64,000 bases of DNA from Roseiarcus sp963820795 (GCA_963820795.1 CAWGBJ010000010.1:460256-524255), one strand, 5' to 3'. Shown: positions 47,236 through 57,321, numbered from the stretch's first letter. A program made the numbers and translations. The notes: a model not told the origin generated them from the letters alone.

Positions 47236-50200
47236 TCACAAACATCTGCGGGAGCCCGTGTTGCCCCGGCCAAGCTTGCGCGCCACCGCTAAGCCTCCGG
47301 GCCGATTTCTGCGGCGCGCGGCGCAGGCTTCTGATGGGCGAGCAAGATGAATTGAAAGACCGCGCCGCGGGGCGAATTGGCGCTCGCCCACAAGCGTCCG
47401 CCGTGCGCCTCGACGATCGAACGGCAAATCGACAGCCCCATCCCCAAGCCGTTCGGTTTGGTTGTGTAGAAGGCCTTGAAGAGGCGCTCCGGAGCAGCCG
47501 AGGGCAGTCCCAGGCCCGAAATCGCGCACGGTGACGACAACGTCGCCGGACTCGGTCTTCCCGGCGCTGATCTGCAATTCGCGTGGCCCTTCGCTCACCC
47601 CGCTCATGGCTTCGATTGCGTTGACGATCAAGTTGAGGATCACCTGTTGCAGTTCGACCCGATCTCCCTGAACTGGCGGTAAGCCATCGAAGAGTTCCGT
47701 CTGCACCAGAACGCGGTTCTTCACTGCTTCGCCACGGGTAAGCTCGATCACCTCGCGAATTGCCGAATTGATGTCCAGGCGCTCTTCGTTTGGCGGAGCC
47801 TTCTTGACGTGATTGCGAATCCGCCCGACCACCGCGCCGGCCCGGCTGCCGTCTCTCACGATGCGGCTCAGCGCTTGGCGGACCTCGTCCAGATTCGGCG
47901 GCCCGGCGCTAAGCCAGCGCAGAGCCGCCTGGGCGTTGGTGACCGTCGCTGCGATCGGCTGATTGACCTCATGGGCGATCGAAGCGGTAAGTTCTCCCAA
48001 GGTCGTAACGCGTCCGACATGCGCGAGCTCTGCCTGCACCTCGCGCAACGCCGCCTCGGCCTGATCGGCGCGAACCGCTGCCGTAACGTCGGCGCCGGTG
48101 CCCCTATAACCGAGGAAGCCGCCCTTTGCGTCATAGTATGGCTTGCCGCTCGATTTGACATACATCAGAGATCCGTCCCGGCGTGCGCACTGGTACACGA
48201 AGTCGCGGAACGGCCGACGGGCCTCGAGCATCGACCGGTGAAGCTCCCACTTTTCCGGTTCCAATTCGACATCCGTCGCGTAATCCCATCGCGTCAACCC
48301 AATGCGGCTCACCGGGTCGCGGCCAAGCGCGACAAGTCTTTCGTACTCGGTTACGCGTGTGAATTTGTGATCGGGATCGGTTTCCCAGTACCAATCGGAG
48401 GCCGTTTGAGCGTAGTCGCGAAACCGCTGTTCGCTCTCCCGCAGCGCCTGATCCGCCTCTTTGGCCGCCGTGACGTTCATCACCGCGCCAACAAACTCGA
48501 TATTGCCCGGCTCATTGCTTGTCGCGCGCGCGACAACACGGACATGTTTGATCGCGCCGTCCGGCATCAGCAATCGATATTCATGAGCATAATCCCTCCC
48601 TTCTTGGGAGGCCCGCTCGATTGTTTGTTGAACGCGCGCAAGATCGTCCGGATGAACACGCTGAAGAGCCATGTCGAGGGTGACGGAAGCGGCCTTTTCA
48701 AATCCGAATATTCTAAAAGTTTCGTCTGACCAGACAATCTTTCCACTGGAGACATTCCGGCCGAAGCTGCCTGTTTGGCTCAATCTCTGGGCTTCGGCCA
48801 AATAGGCCTCGCTGTGTCGGAGGTCGGAGTAGAGGGTCGCGCTCTCCAGCGAGATGGCGGCCTGCGAGGCCAGCAATTCCAACACCGTGACCCGACTGGA
48901 GGTGAAGGCGTGCGGGGTTAACTTGTTCTCGAGATAGAGCGCGCCGACGAGTCTTCCTTGTTTGACGATCGGCAGGCACAGGACGGACCTGGGGCGCATT
49001 TGCCGCACATACTCATCGTCCGAATAGAGGTTGCTGACCAAAGCGTCGTCAAGGACCGCGCTCTCTCGCGACCGGATCACGAAGCGAAGCATGGATTCGG
49101 GCAGATCAGACGGCGCGGCAGCTACCTCTCGAACGGCGACCCCGACGCTGCCGTCGCCGGCGGTCGCCTCCGCAACTATCTGCGCCCGATCGCCCCGGAG
49201 AAGAATGAGCAGGCCTCGCTCGGCCCCTGCATGCTCGATCGCGGCGCGCATGAGCGTGTCGACGAGCCTCTCCAGCACGATCTCGCCCGAGATTGCTTGC
49301 GACACTTTCAACACGGTGGCGAGGTCCAGACGTTCGACCGGCGCTTCGATCGTGCCTTTCGGACTCGGTGTGCGCTCATCCTGTCTCAGCCGCGGATGGA
49401 GTTGATCGAGTTGACGCACCTTCCCGTCGGCTCCCCACCGCAGATAGCCCTGCCGTGCGTTTCCCAGGTAGAGATGCGCAATCTCCTCGAAGCCGCGCGC
49501 CGCGTAGAAGCGGGCAGCCAGTTCGTTGGCGATCGCCTCGTTGTGGACAAAGCCGTTTACGCGCGCTGAGCGGGCGGATTTTTCATAGAGACGCATCGCG
49601 TCGACGTCGCGGCCTTCGAGTCGAGCGATCTCCGCGCCGACTAGCGCCGCCCGATTCTCAAAATTCTCTGCGCAGAGGGGTGTCCACATCTGAAGCTGGC
49701 GATAGTCTTCGAGCACAGCCTCAAGTTCAGATGCACTCCGATCCGGGATGGCGTCGCCGCAACAGACGGCTCGTGACAAAGCTGCATAGTAATGATAGTC
49801 TATTATATCGGGGGTTAGTGTCGTATGCCAGAGTAATTGTCTTGCACTCAACGATGCCTTAAGAGCTTCATGATAATCGCCGGCGAGGAAGCGGGCCTGA
49901 AGTTTTCTTATCCAATACCAGCACTCGGCGCGGCCGAGAGCCGGATTGCTGGAAAACCGATGCTCAATCCGTATTTCTTGGAAGTGGTCGTCGTCGAAGC
50001 AACCGAACTTGCGGGTCAGCCCGCGCAGCGTCCTGACAAGCGCTAGCTGCGTGGCTGTGACGTCGATGGCGAGACCGAACCCCATCTTGCGTGCAAATTC
50101 ATGACCATGCTCAGCTTCGCGTTGCACGTCTATGAGTGGATCGCCCGCCATAAGCTTTACTGTGACAATTGTGTAGCATATATGAGCCGCATATTGACGA

Positions 50201-53200
50201 TCACCGGTCTTGATTGCGGCGTCAAAAGCGCGGCGCAAGGGATCGCGAGCTAGCGAGATATGCCTCATCCACGCAATTATAGTTGCGAAGTTATAGTAGG
50301 CTCTTGCTTGAAAGCGCCTTAGCCCCCTTAGTTCCACCAGCTCATATCCGAGTTGACCGAGCCGGAGACCCGTGTCGTAATCGCCGAAACGTACGCCCAC
50401 CACCCCGCCGAGCCACGCAAAAGCGAAACACGATGCATCACTAATGCCGCGTTCGAGACTTAGGTCGACTGCCCTGCAGATGAGCACGAGGTAAAGGTTC
50501 ACGTCCACGAGCGCCGCGGGCGCCGCGCATTTGGTGAGAACATCGACGGTGGCCAGAGACACCGGGTCAGTCATCAAGGGCTGGCTCGCGAAGTCTTCGA
50601 TGGTTCGGGTCTCTAGCTTGGCCCTAATCTTTTGAAATTCGAGGCGCGCTTCTGTTTCCGTCGGATGGGGAGACCAATTGAAGCCAGTAGGGCGGAGGTA
50701 TTCAAGACCGATGCTCACCGCGCTGCCGCTGTCATCCAGCGTTGTGCATAGATCAATTCGCAAGCACGCGACAGCTGCCTGTTCCACTGCATTTGCCGAG
50801 TGGCGCGATAGCATCGCCAGCCGCCGCTCCGCATCCGGAAGGGCGCCGATCACAAATTCGCATTCCGCCCGGTGTAGCTCCAGATTGAACGTAAGCTCGC
50901 GCAGGCGTTCCCATGAATCTTCCGGCAAGAGAGCCGCTCCAGCAGCGAGATAGTTTAGCGCTGAGGCGTAAGCCGCCGAAGCTTTTGCGCGCCTACCCGC
51001 CGCCAGATAGAGCTCAGCGAGTTGCTCCCGTTCGTCCAGTGAAGCAATGAGCGCGGCGCCGCGCTTGAACTGGCCCACGATTTCGAAGATCGTCTCTTCA
51101 CGCTTGTCGGGAGGAATGTGGGCTCTGAGCAACCTTCCTATTCTGATATGGGCTTCCGCACGCAATTGTTCTGGTATTAATGAATAGGCCGCTTCCTGCA
51201 CACGGTCGTGCACAAACTTATACTCGCTGTCCAATCGTACAGCCAACTCCTGACGGAGTGCATCCCACAGAAGCACGTGCGCCTCGTGTTCGGAAGTCTC
51301 CATAACAATGGCGAGCGTGGCGACATCAGCGCCGCTCCCGATGCACGCAAGTAGCTGGAGCGCCTGTTGGGTCGCAATCGGCAGGCGGCTGAGCTTCCCG
51401 ACCATTAGGTCCACCACATTGTCGGTGTTACCCTTGGCGCGAATGCGATCTAAATTCCAAAGCCATCGCCCTTTGTCGTGTTCGAAGTAGAGCAAGGCCT
51501 CCTCGGCAAGAGCAGAAATAAATTGAATGGCAAAAAAAGGATTTCCAGCGGTCTTCTCATGGATGAGTTGGGCGAGCGGCGTGGCTTCATTCGAGTCGCA
51601 GTGCAAAGAATGGGCGACCAGTTGTGTCAAGTTCTCGCTGGCGAGCGGGGCAAGGACGACCTCTCGCACCATCGTTCCATTTCGGCGGATTGCTTCGATC
51701 TTGCGCATCAGCGGATGTGTGGAACTCACTTCATTATTGCGGTAGGCGCCGATCAACATCAAGTGACGCACATCCGGTTGGGTCAACAGATCTTCAAGCA
51801 AATCGAGAGTTGCGCTGTCGAGCCATTGCAGGTCGTCAATAAACAGGGCGAGCGGATGTTCCGGGCGGGCAAAGACGCCTATGAAGCGGCGCAACACCAA
51901 CTGGAAGCGTCGCTGCGCCTGCTGCGGCTCAAGCCCGGGAACCGGCGGCTGCTCTCCGATGACGAGTTTCAATTCGGGGATGAGGTCGACCATCAGCCGC
52001 CCGTTCGGCTCGAGCGCCTCCAGAAGGGCCTGCCGCCAGCGCGACAGCTCGGCGTCACTCTTGCTCAGCAGAGATCGCACCAGGCTCTGAAACGCCTGCA
52101 CCAGGGTCGCATAGGGAATGTCGCGCTTCAGCTGGTCGAACTTGCCGGATCCGAACAGCCCGCGCGGCGGCACAAGCGCCTTGTGCAGCTCATTGACGAC
52201 CGATGACTTGCCTATGCCGGAATAGCCCGAGACCAGAACCAGCTCCGGCGCGCCGCTCGTGACCACCCGATCGAAGGCGGCGAGCAGCGTTTCGACCTCG
52301 CGCTCTCTGCCGTACAGCTTCTCCGGGATCATGAGCCGATCGGGCCGATCGCGTTCACCAAGCGCAAATGGTTCGATGCGCCCGTGAAGCTCCCATTCCG
52401 CGAGGCAGCGTCGCAGATCTTTCTCAAGGCCGGCAGCGGTCTGGTAGCGCTCCTCGGCCGTCTTGGCGAGGAGCTTCATGACGATCTCGGAGATAGCGAT
52501 CGGGACGCTCTCCAGCCGCTCCGCCGGCGCCACAGGCTTTCGGGCGACATGGCAGTGGACCCATTCCATCGGATCGGCGGCGCTGAACGGCAGACGGCCG
52601 GTGAGCATCTGATAGAACGTGACGCCGAGCGCATAGAGGTCGCTGCGCGAGTCGATCGACCGGTTCATGCGTCCGGTCTGTTCGGGCGCCATATAAGCGA
52701 GCGTGCCGGCGATGACCTCGGGCGGCTCGGGCGCCTGACGCTCGCGCGGCAGACGCGAGGCGATGCCGAACCCGGTGAGCCGCGTCAGCCCGTCGGGGCA
52801 ATTCACCAGGATATTGGCCGGCTTGACGTCCTTGTGGACGAGGCCGCGCCGGTGCGCCTCGCCCAGCGCGGGGGCGATGCCGATAGCGAGGCGCAGAAAG
52901 CGTCCCGCTTCCATCGGCGCGCCGACAAGTCGCGCAAGCGGCTCGCCGCCCGGATCCTCGAGCAGCAGCGCCGCTCGACCGCCTTGGCGGGTAAATGCGA
53001 GCGGACGTGCCGCCCATGCGGAGTCGAGTTCGTCCCTCAGGTCATATTCATGGGCGAGGCGATCGAGCGCAGCCGATAGCGGGCGCTCCGCGACGGGCGA
53101 CACGGCCAGTACCGCGTTGCGGCGGCCGTCTCCGTCCGCGCGCCATCCGCGGCAGAAGACGTATTCGCCGTCCCCCCACGAGACATCATGATCACGAACC

Positions 53201-53232
53201 CCATCGGGCTCGTACTGAAACGACGGATGCAA
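47236..53232 (-). CDS. Giant hybrid: (pseudo)kinase / AAA ATPase / TPR-like / GAF / two PAS / histidine kinase (K3)
   Basis: A third paralogue. Kinase fold with HKDVKPAN and GFG for DFG; AAA ATPase with GYSGIGKSS; helical repeats (AT-richer than the rest, ~49.7-51.7 kb); GAF (~1302-1460); two PAS (~1476-1730); HisKA His near 1749 (SIAHEVNQPIAAT); N-box ELQQVILNLIVNAIEA. One extra A near 47515 then shifts the frame, and the G-box GLGMGLSICRS lies in another frame ending at 47289. So as written this copy has a broken ATP-binding lid. TTG start at 53232 with leader GGAGTCCGGCAA. Length to 47289 is 3n+1. Confidence 0.88.
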   Translation of the reverse strand: MHPSFQYEPDGVRDHDVSWGDGEYVFCRGWRADGDGRRNAVLAVSPVAERPLSAALDRLAHEYDLRDELDSAWAARPLAFTRQGGRAALLLEDPGGEPLARLVGAPMEAGRFLRLAIGIAPALGEAHRRGLVHKDVKPANILVNCPDGLTRLTGFGIASRLPRERQAPEPPEVIAGTLAYMAPEQTGRMNRSIDSRSDLYALGVTFYQMLTGRLPFSAADPMEWVHCHVARKPVAPAERLESVPIAISEIVMKLLAKTAEERYQTAAGLEKDLRRCLAEWELHGRIEPFALGERDRPDRLMIPEKLYGREREVETLLAAFDRVVTSGAPELVLVSGYSGIGKSSVVNELHKALVPPRGLFGSGKFDQLKRDIPYATLVQAFQSLVRSLLSKSDAELSRWRQALLEALEPNGRLMVDLIPELKLVIGEQPPVPGLEPQQAQRRFQLVLRRFIGVFARPEHPLALFIDDLQWLDSATLDLLEDLLTQPDVRHLMLIGAYRNNEVSSTHPLMRKIEAIRRNGTMVREVVLAPLASENLTQLVAHSLHCDSNEATPLAQLIHEKTAGNPFFAIQFISALAEEALLYFEHDKGRWLWNLDRIRAKGNTDNVVDLMVGKLSRLPIATQQALQLLACIGSGADVATLAIVMETSEHEAHVLLWDALRQELAVRLDSEYKFVHDRVQEAAYSLIPEQLRAEAHIRIGRLLRAHIPPDKREETIFEIVGQFKRGAALIASLDEREQLAELYLAAGRRAKASAAYASALNYLAAGAALLPEDSWERLRELTFNLELHRAECEFVIGALPDAERRLAMLSRHSANAVEQAAVACLRIDLCTTLDDSGSAVSIGLEYLRPTGFNWSPHPTETEARLEFQKIRAKLETRTIEDFASQPLMTDPVSLATVDVLTKCAAPAALVDVNLYLVLICRAVDLSLERGISDASCFAFAWLGGVVGVRFGDYDTGLRLGQLGYELVELRGLRRFQARAYYNFATIIAWMRHISLARDPLRRAFDAAIKTGDRQYAAHICYTIVTVKLMAGDPLIDVQREAEHGHEFARKMGFGLAIDVTATQLALVRTLRGLTRKFGCFDDDHFQEIRIEHRFSSNPALGRAECWYWIRKLQARFLAGDYHEALKASLSARQLLWHTTLTPDIIDYHYYAALSRAVCCGDAIPDRSASELEAVLEDYRQLQMWTPLCAENFENRAALVGAEIARLEGRDVDAMRLYEKSARSARVNGFVHNEAIANELAARFYAARGFEEIAHLYLGNARQGYLRWGADGKVRQLDQLHPRLRQDERTPSPKGTIEAPVERLDLATVLKVSQAISGEIVLERLVDTLMRAAIEHAGAERGLLILLRGDRAQIVAEATAGDGSVGVAVREVAAAPSDLPESMLRFVIRSRESAVLDDALVSNLYSDDEYVRQMRPRSVLCLPIVKQGRLVGALYLENKLTPHAFTSSRVTVLELLASQAAISLESATLYSDLRHSEAYLAEAQRLSQTGSFGRNVSSGKIVWSDETFRIFGFEKAASVTLDMALQRVHPDDLARVQQTIERASQEGRDYAHEYRLLMPDGAIKHVRVVARATSNEPGNIEFVGAVMNVTAAKEADQALRESEQRFRDYAQTASDWYWETDPDHKFTRVTEYERLVALGRDPVSRIGLTRWDYATDVELEPEKWELHRSMLEARRPFRDFVYQCARRDGSLMYVKSSGKPYYDAKGGFLGYRGTGADVTAAVRADQAEAALREVQAELAHVGRVTTLGELTASIAHEVNQPIAATVTNAQAALRWLSAGPPNLDEVRQALSRIVRDGSRAGAVVGRIRNHVKKAPPNEERLDINSAIREVIELTRGEAVKNRVLVQTELFDGLPPVQGDRVELQQVILNLIVNAIEAMSGVSEGPRELQISAGKTESGDVVVTVRDFGPGTALGCSGAPLQGLLHNQTERLGDGAVDLPFDRRGARRTLVGERQFAPRRGLSIHLARPSEACAARRRNRPGGLAVARKLGRGNTGSRRCL
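51810..53050 (-). repeat. Near-identical kinase/ATPase segment, copy 3 of 3
   Basis: Direct-orientation partner of the K2 segment 31300-32530. In the stretch about 52555-52735 compared with 32040-32220 only a few bases differ. The rest of K3 is much more diverged. Confidence 0.85.
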
Positions 53233-53980
53233 TTGCCGGACTCCGCCTTGGGCAAGACGTTCGATGTCTCAGCCACACTTCGCAGCGGCCGCCTCCTGAC
53301 GTCAGGCCGGTGGCGAGGGACGGCCGAATTGCCTCGGCAGCCAGTAGCGCCGGACAATCACGGCGATATTGAGGACTGTCAAGTTCAACCGCACGGGAGA
53401 AACTGTCGACCTTCTCGGGAGCACGGGGGTCGAGCCCAAGCGGAGGAACCAAGTCGAACGATATTGTCTCGACCGGCGAGTTCGGGCAGCAGGTCTTGCC
53501 GCATTCAAGCGCGTAGCGCAAAAACTGCGCCAGAGCGCGAAGGCCTATTCGGCGCCGCTTTTCAGGCAGGGTAAGCGCAAGGTGTCGCATCGGTCTCGCC
53601 GAGGCGGCGAAAAACCATCACTTTGGGCTGCTCGCCGCGCAGCGGTCAATGGCGAAAGGCTTAGGCGCGCTTAAGCGCGGCACTAAAGACGCATTAGCAA
53701 AAGCAAATTTGTTTAGCAGATTGAGAGTCCCAATCCTGGCAGATCTCGCAGGCTGACGACTTGCCCAGTCGGCGCCGTCATCGCGGTCCTGATGCTCGGC
53801 GATCCTGTTCAGTGGTAGCGCGGGCCATAACCAAAAGATCGAAGGCCTGCCTATGACGTCTGCTCGCTCGAGATTTGCAAAACGTCCTTCGCCCAGAGCT
53901 GTGCTTCGGAGGAGGTCGCTTCGGCCGCATGGCGGCAAGGACACAAGCCGGCAAGCAGTTGTCAAACAGGCGTGGAGGGG
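53233..53980. other. Gap between K3 and rpoH pseudogene
   Basis: About 750 bases. Several open frames exist on both strands, but none resembles a known protein and none has a convincing ribosome site. The part next to K3 is its leader (GGCGGAGTCCGGCAA). The K3 promoter should lie here. Confidence 0.4.
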
Positions 53981-54540
53981 ATGATGACCTCATCGGCTCT
54001 GCCGCTGCTGGCCAACGGGGCGAGCCTCGCTCGGTATCTCGATGACATTCGCAAATTTGCGATGCTCGAGCCGGACGAGGAGTACGCCCTCGCAAAGCGC
54101 TGGCGCGAACATGGCGACCCGAGCGCTGCGCACTAGCTCGTCACTTCGCATCTGCGGCTCGTCGCCAAGACCGCTATGCGCTATCGCGGGTACGGCCTGC
54201 CGATCGGCGAAATCGTGTCCGAGGGAACGTCGGCCTCATGCAGGCCGTCAAGCGCTTCGAGGCGGATCGCGGGTTTCGCCTCACGACCTATGCCATGCAT
54301 TGGATCAAGGCCGCGATCCAGGACTACATATTGCGCTCATGGTCGCTGGTGAAAATGGCGACGACTGCGAAACAAGGAAGGCTCTTCTATAATCTGCGGA
54401 AGGCCAAGTCGCGCATCCACGCCCTCGAGGAGCATTTGCGGCGCCGCGAGGTCATGCAGATCGCGGCCCAACTTGGCGCAATCGAGCGCATCATCGCCTG
54501 GCTGAACCGTAACGATCGAGAGCGCAATCGTCCGCTTTAG
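53981..54540 (+). pseudogene. rpoH: RNA polymerase sigma-32 (RpoH) pseudogene
   Basis: ATG 53981 with GGAGGGG upstream begins a sigma-32 N-terminus: SLARYLDDIRKFAMLEPDEE and ALAKRWREHGDPSAAH, then TAG at 54134-54136 where family members have a Lys codon. Reading through gives LVTSHLRLVAKTAMRYRGYG, the core-binding region; after one missing base near 54225 comes NVGLMQAVKRFEADRGFRL and WIKAAIQDYILRSWSLVK. The frame ends at 54540 without region 4 (the -35 box-binding domain). Stop codon, deletion and truncation together mark a genuine pseudogene, unlike the single-insertion breaks elsewhere. Confidence 0.88.
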
Positions 54541-54711
54541 GCCGCCTGCCTCAAGCCCTCTCGCGCGCTCGTTCAAGCCTGACGAGCAGGCAAACTTCAT
54601 GAGCGAAGTTTGGAGGCATTTACAACCCTTAACTCAACGACGTTCGGCTTCGACTCTATCATGTGTCGCGAGTGAGATCCCGGTCGAATAGGGCTGGAAA
54701 GGATGAGCGCA

Positions 54712-54880
54712 ATGGTCAAGACGATCGCGGATGAATTCGCGGAAACTCTCGCCGCGGCCGGGGCGAAACGGATTCATGGCATCGCCAGCAATGGCCTGAA
54801 CGGCTCCCTTGATTCGTTGCCGCGCCAAGGCGAGATCGAGCGGGTCGATCCCCACCGCGGCGGGAGCTGGATCATCTCGC
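54712..54880 (+). pseudogene. poxB N-terminal remnant
   Basis: VKTIADEFAETLAAAGAKRI followed by HGIASNGLNGSLDSLPRQGEIE parallels the first ~48 residues of the intact PoxB at 12.1-13.9 kb (KTVADQFAETLAAVGVKRIYG...), with the conserved GVVGDSLNG region degraded. Similarity ends before the ThDP Glu and the frame soon runs into cydA. It is a relic of a pyruvate-oxidase gene that once stood directly upstream of the quinol oxidase. Confidence 0.65.
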
Positions 54881-54919
54881 CGACAAGATCTTGCAGCGTT
54901 TGGCGTAGAGGAGGTTCCG

Positions 54920-56332
54920 ATGGACGCCACGGCCCTTCTCCTGTCGCGGATTCAATTCGCGTTCACGGTTTCGTTCCACATCATCTACCCCTCGTTCACG
55001 ATCGGCCTCGCGGCCTGGCTCACCGTCCTTGAGGCCCTGTATCAGAGCACCGGTCGCGCCGCCTACCGCGTCGTGTTCGAATTCTGGCTCAAGATTTTTG
55101 GCCTTGCTTTTGGGCTGGGGGTCGTCTCCGGCATCGTTATGGCTTTTCAGTTCGGCACGAACTGGAGCGCGCTGTCCAAGATGTCCGGACCGATACAGGG
55201 GCCGTTGCTGTCGTATGAGACGTTCACCGCGTTCATGCTCGAAGCGACGTTTTTCGGCGTCCTCATGTTCGGCCGGTCTCGCGTACCTTCCTGGCTCTAT
55301 TTGTTGTCGTCAGCGATGGTGGCGTTGGGCACCATGTTTTCCGCCTTCTGGATCATGGTCAATAACAGTTGGATGCAGGTTCCGGTCGGCTACACGCTGG
55401 AGAATGGCGTCGCCGTTCCCACCGATTGGGCCAAGATCATCTTCAGTCCGGTGGTCTGGGTGCGATTTCCTCACATGCTGCTAGCCGCGTACATAACCGG
55501 CGCCTTCTGTGTCGCAGCCACCGGGGCGTGGTACCTGCTGCGCAAAACCTATCGCGCCGAGGCGCTCATCATGCTGCGCATGGGGCTGTTCCTCGCCTCG
55601 GCGCTCGTCCCGGCGCAGATCTTCTTCGGGCACCTCAATGGCGATTACGTTCACGATGATCAACCGGCCAAATTCGCCGCGATCGAGGGTCGATGGCACG
55701 ACGAGCAACCCGCCGGCGAGGTCGTGCTCGCAATTCCGGATTCGGCCACTGAGAGCAATGGCTATGAGATCAAGATCCCCGTCCTCGGAAGTCTGATCGG
55801 CAGCATGAGCCTCACATCAAAGGAAGTCGGTCTGACCGATTTTCCGCGATCGGACCGGCCGCCAGTGCTCATCCCGTTCTTCGCTTTTCGAATCATGGTC
55901 GGCTGCGGGCTCATCATGCTGGGGCTCGCCTGGATCGGCTCATACCTCAGCATCAGGGGAAGCATTGAGCGTTACCGTCTCCTGCTCTGGTTGACCTTCC
56001 TCAGCTTTCCTCTCCCTTTCGTCGCAACGCTGACGGGCTGGTTTACTGCGGAGGTGGGGCGCCAGCCCTGGACGGTGTACGGGGTCATGAGGACCGCCGA
56101 TGCGATGACGCCTTTCCTCACAACCCGGGAGGCGACGATTTCCCTCGTCGTCTTTTGCGCCGTCTACGCCTTCATCTTCGCCTTTGGCACCTTTTACATC
56201 TACCGGCTGATGCGGGCGGGGCCGGCAGCCTCTCTCGATCTTTCGCCAACCGCCGCGGTCCCCGATAGGCCGATGTCGCCTGCCGCAGCGCACCGGCCGA
56301 CAAGCATCGGTCACCTCGTCGAAGGAGAATAG
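54920..56332 (+). CDS. cydA: Cytochrome bd-type (cyanide-insensitive) ubiquinol oxidase subunit I
   Basis: A 470-residue membrane protein with about nine helices that oxidises ubiquinol and reduces O2. ALLLSRIQFAFTVSFHIIYPSFTIG carries the N-terminal His of the haem b595/d region; the segment MAFQFGTNWSALSKMSG and the later GWFTAEVGRQPW are subunit I signatures. The Q-loop between helices 6 and 7 is short, as in CioA-type oxidases, which tolerate cyanide. ATG 54920 has GAGGAGG upstream. cydB follows after two bases. It could be named cioA. Confidence 0.93.
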   Translation: MDATALLLSRIQFAFTVSFHIIYPSFTIGLAAWLTVLEALYQSTGRAAYRVVFEFWLKIFGLAFGLGVVSGIVMAFQFGTNWSALSKMSGPIQGPLLSYETFTAFMLEATFFGVLMFGRSRVPSWLYLLSSAMVALGTMFSAFWIMVNNSWMQVPVGYTLENGVAVPTDWAKIIFSPVVWVRFPHMLLAAYITGAFCVAATGAWYLLRKTYRAEALIMLRMGLFLASALVPAQIFFGHLNGDYVHDDQPAKFAAIEGRWHDEQPAGEVVLAIPDSATESNGYEIKIPVLGSLIGSMSLTSKEVGLTDFPRSDRPPVLIPFFAFRIMVGCGLIMLGLAWIGSYLSIRGSIERYRLLLWLTFLSFPLPFVATLTGWFTAEVGRQPWTVYGVMRTADAMTPFLTTREATISLVVFCAVYAFIFAFGTFYIYRLMRAGPAASLDLSPTAAVPDRPMSPAAAHRPTSIGHLVEGE

Positions 56333-56334
56333 CC

Positions 56335-57321
56335 ATGGTGCTGTATTGGGTCGCAATTCTGGCTGTCAGCATCCTGCTCTACGTGTTGCTCGACGGATTC
56401 GACCTCGGCATCGGCATGCTGTCGATGTTGGCGCGCGGCGAGGAACAGCGTAACGCTATGCTAAAGGCGGTTGCGCCCGTCTGGGACGGAAACGAAACCT
56501 GGCTCGTGGTCACCGGCGTTGTGCTTTGGGGAGCCTTTCCAGTCATTTACGCAACGCTCCTGCCGGCATTCTATCTTCCGCTGCTGCTGATGCTGGCCGG
56601 CCTGATCCTTCGCGGCGTGGCGTTTGAATATCGCAACAAAACCAAAGAAAGGCGATGGATCTGGGATTGGAGTTTCGCTGGCGGATCCCTTGTCGCAACG
56701 TTTGTACAAGGGATGACGGTCGGCGCTCTCGTGCAGGGCTTGCCGATGGCGAACGGCCAATATACCGGCGGCGACTTTGGGTGGCTGAGCCCCTTCGCGG
56801 CGCTCTGCGGCGCGGCGCTGTGCCTCGGCTACGCGCTGCTTGGCGCCAGTTGGCTCGTCGGCAAGTGCGAAGCCGAGATCCGCGACACCGCCTATCGACA
56901 GATACCCTATCTCGCGGTCGGCGTGCTCCTGCTGCTGGTCGTCGTCTTCTTCTACGCGCTCGCCGAAGACTTTCGGATCATGAGCCGCTGGCTTGAACGG
57001 CCGTATCTGTTTGTTTTCCCGGTGTTCGGCGCCCTCGCTGCCGCCACGCTTGCAGTAAGCGCTCGTCAGAGATGGGATGGACTGCCCTTCTATATGGTTT
57101 CGATCATCTTTGCAGCAGCGTTTGGAACCCTGGCGATCTCATTCTGGCCATACATGATCCCTTACCGCATTACCGTAGCCGAAGCCGCGGCACCTCATTC
57201 CAGTCTGGCGTTCATGTTCTGGGGAGCGGGGCTTTTCATTTTCCCGCTCATGCTGCTCTACACCGTCACCAGCTACTCCGTCTTCCGCGGCAAGGTCGGA
57301 ACCACTCACGGCGAATACTAA
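56335..57321 (+). CDS. cydB: Cytochrome bd-type ubiquinol oxidase subunit II
   Basis: A 328-residue polytopic partner of CydA, about eight helices. The N-terminus LLYVLLDGFDLGIGMLSML and VWDGNETWLVVTGVVLWGAFP are family signatures; ILRGVAFEYRNK and FGWLSPFAALCG follow. It starts two bases after cydA and is intact. Together they form a low-energy-yield oxidase with high O2 affinity or respiratory-inhibitor tolerance. No cydX-like small ORF was recognised downstream. Confidence 0.93.
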   Translation: MVLYWVAILAVSILLYVLLDGFDLGIGMLSMLARGEEQRNAMLKAVAPVWDGNETWLVVTGVVLWGAFPVIYATLLPAFYLPLLLMLAGLILRGVAFEYRNKTKERRWIWDWSFAGGSLVATFVQGMTVGALVQGLPMANGQYTGGDFGWLSPFAALCGAALCLGYALLGASWLVGKCEAEIRDTAYRQIPYLAVGVLLLLVVVFFYALAEDFRIMSRWLERPYLFVFPVFGALAAATLAVSARQRWDGLPFYMVSIIFAAAFGTLAISFWPYMIPYRITVAEAAAPHSSLAFMFWGAGLFIFPLMLLYTVTSYSVFRGKVGTTHGEY

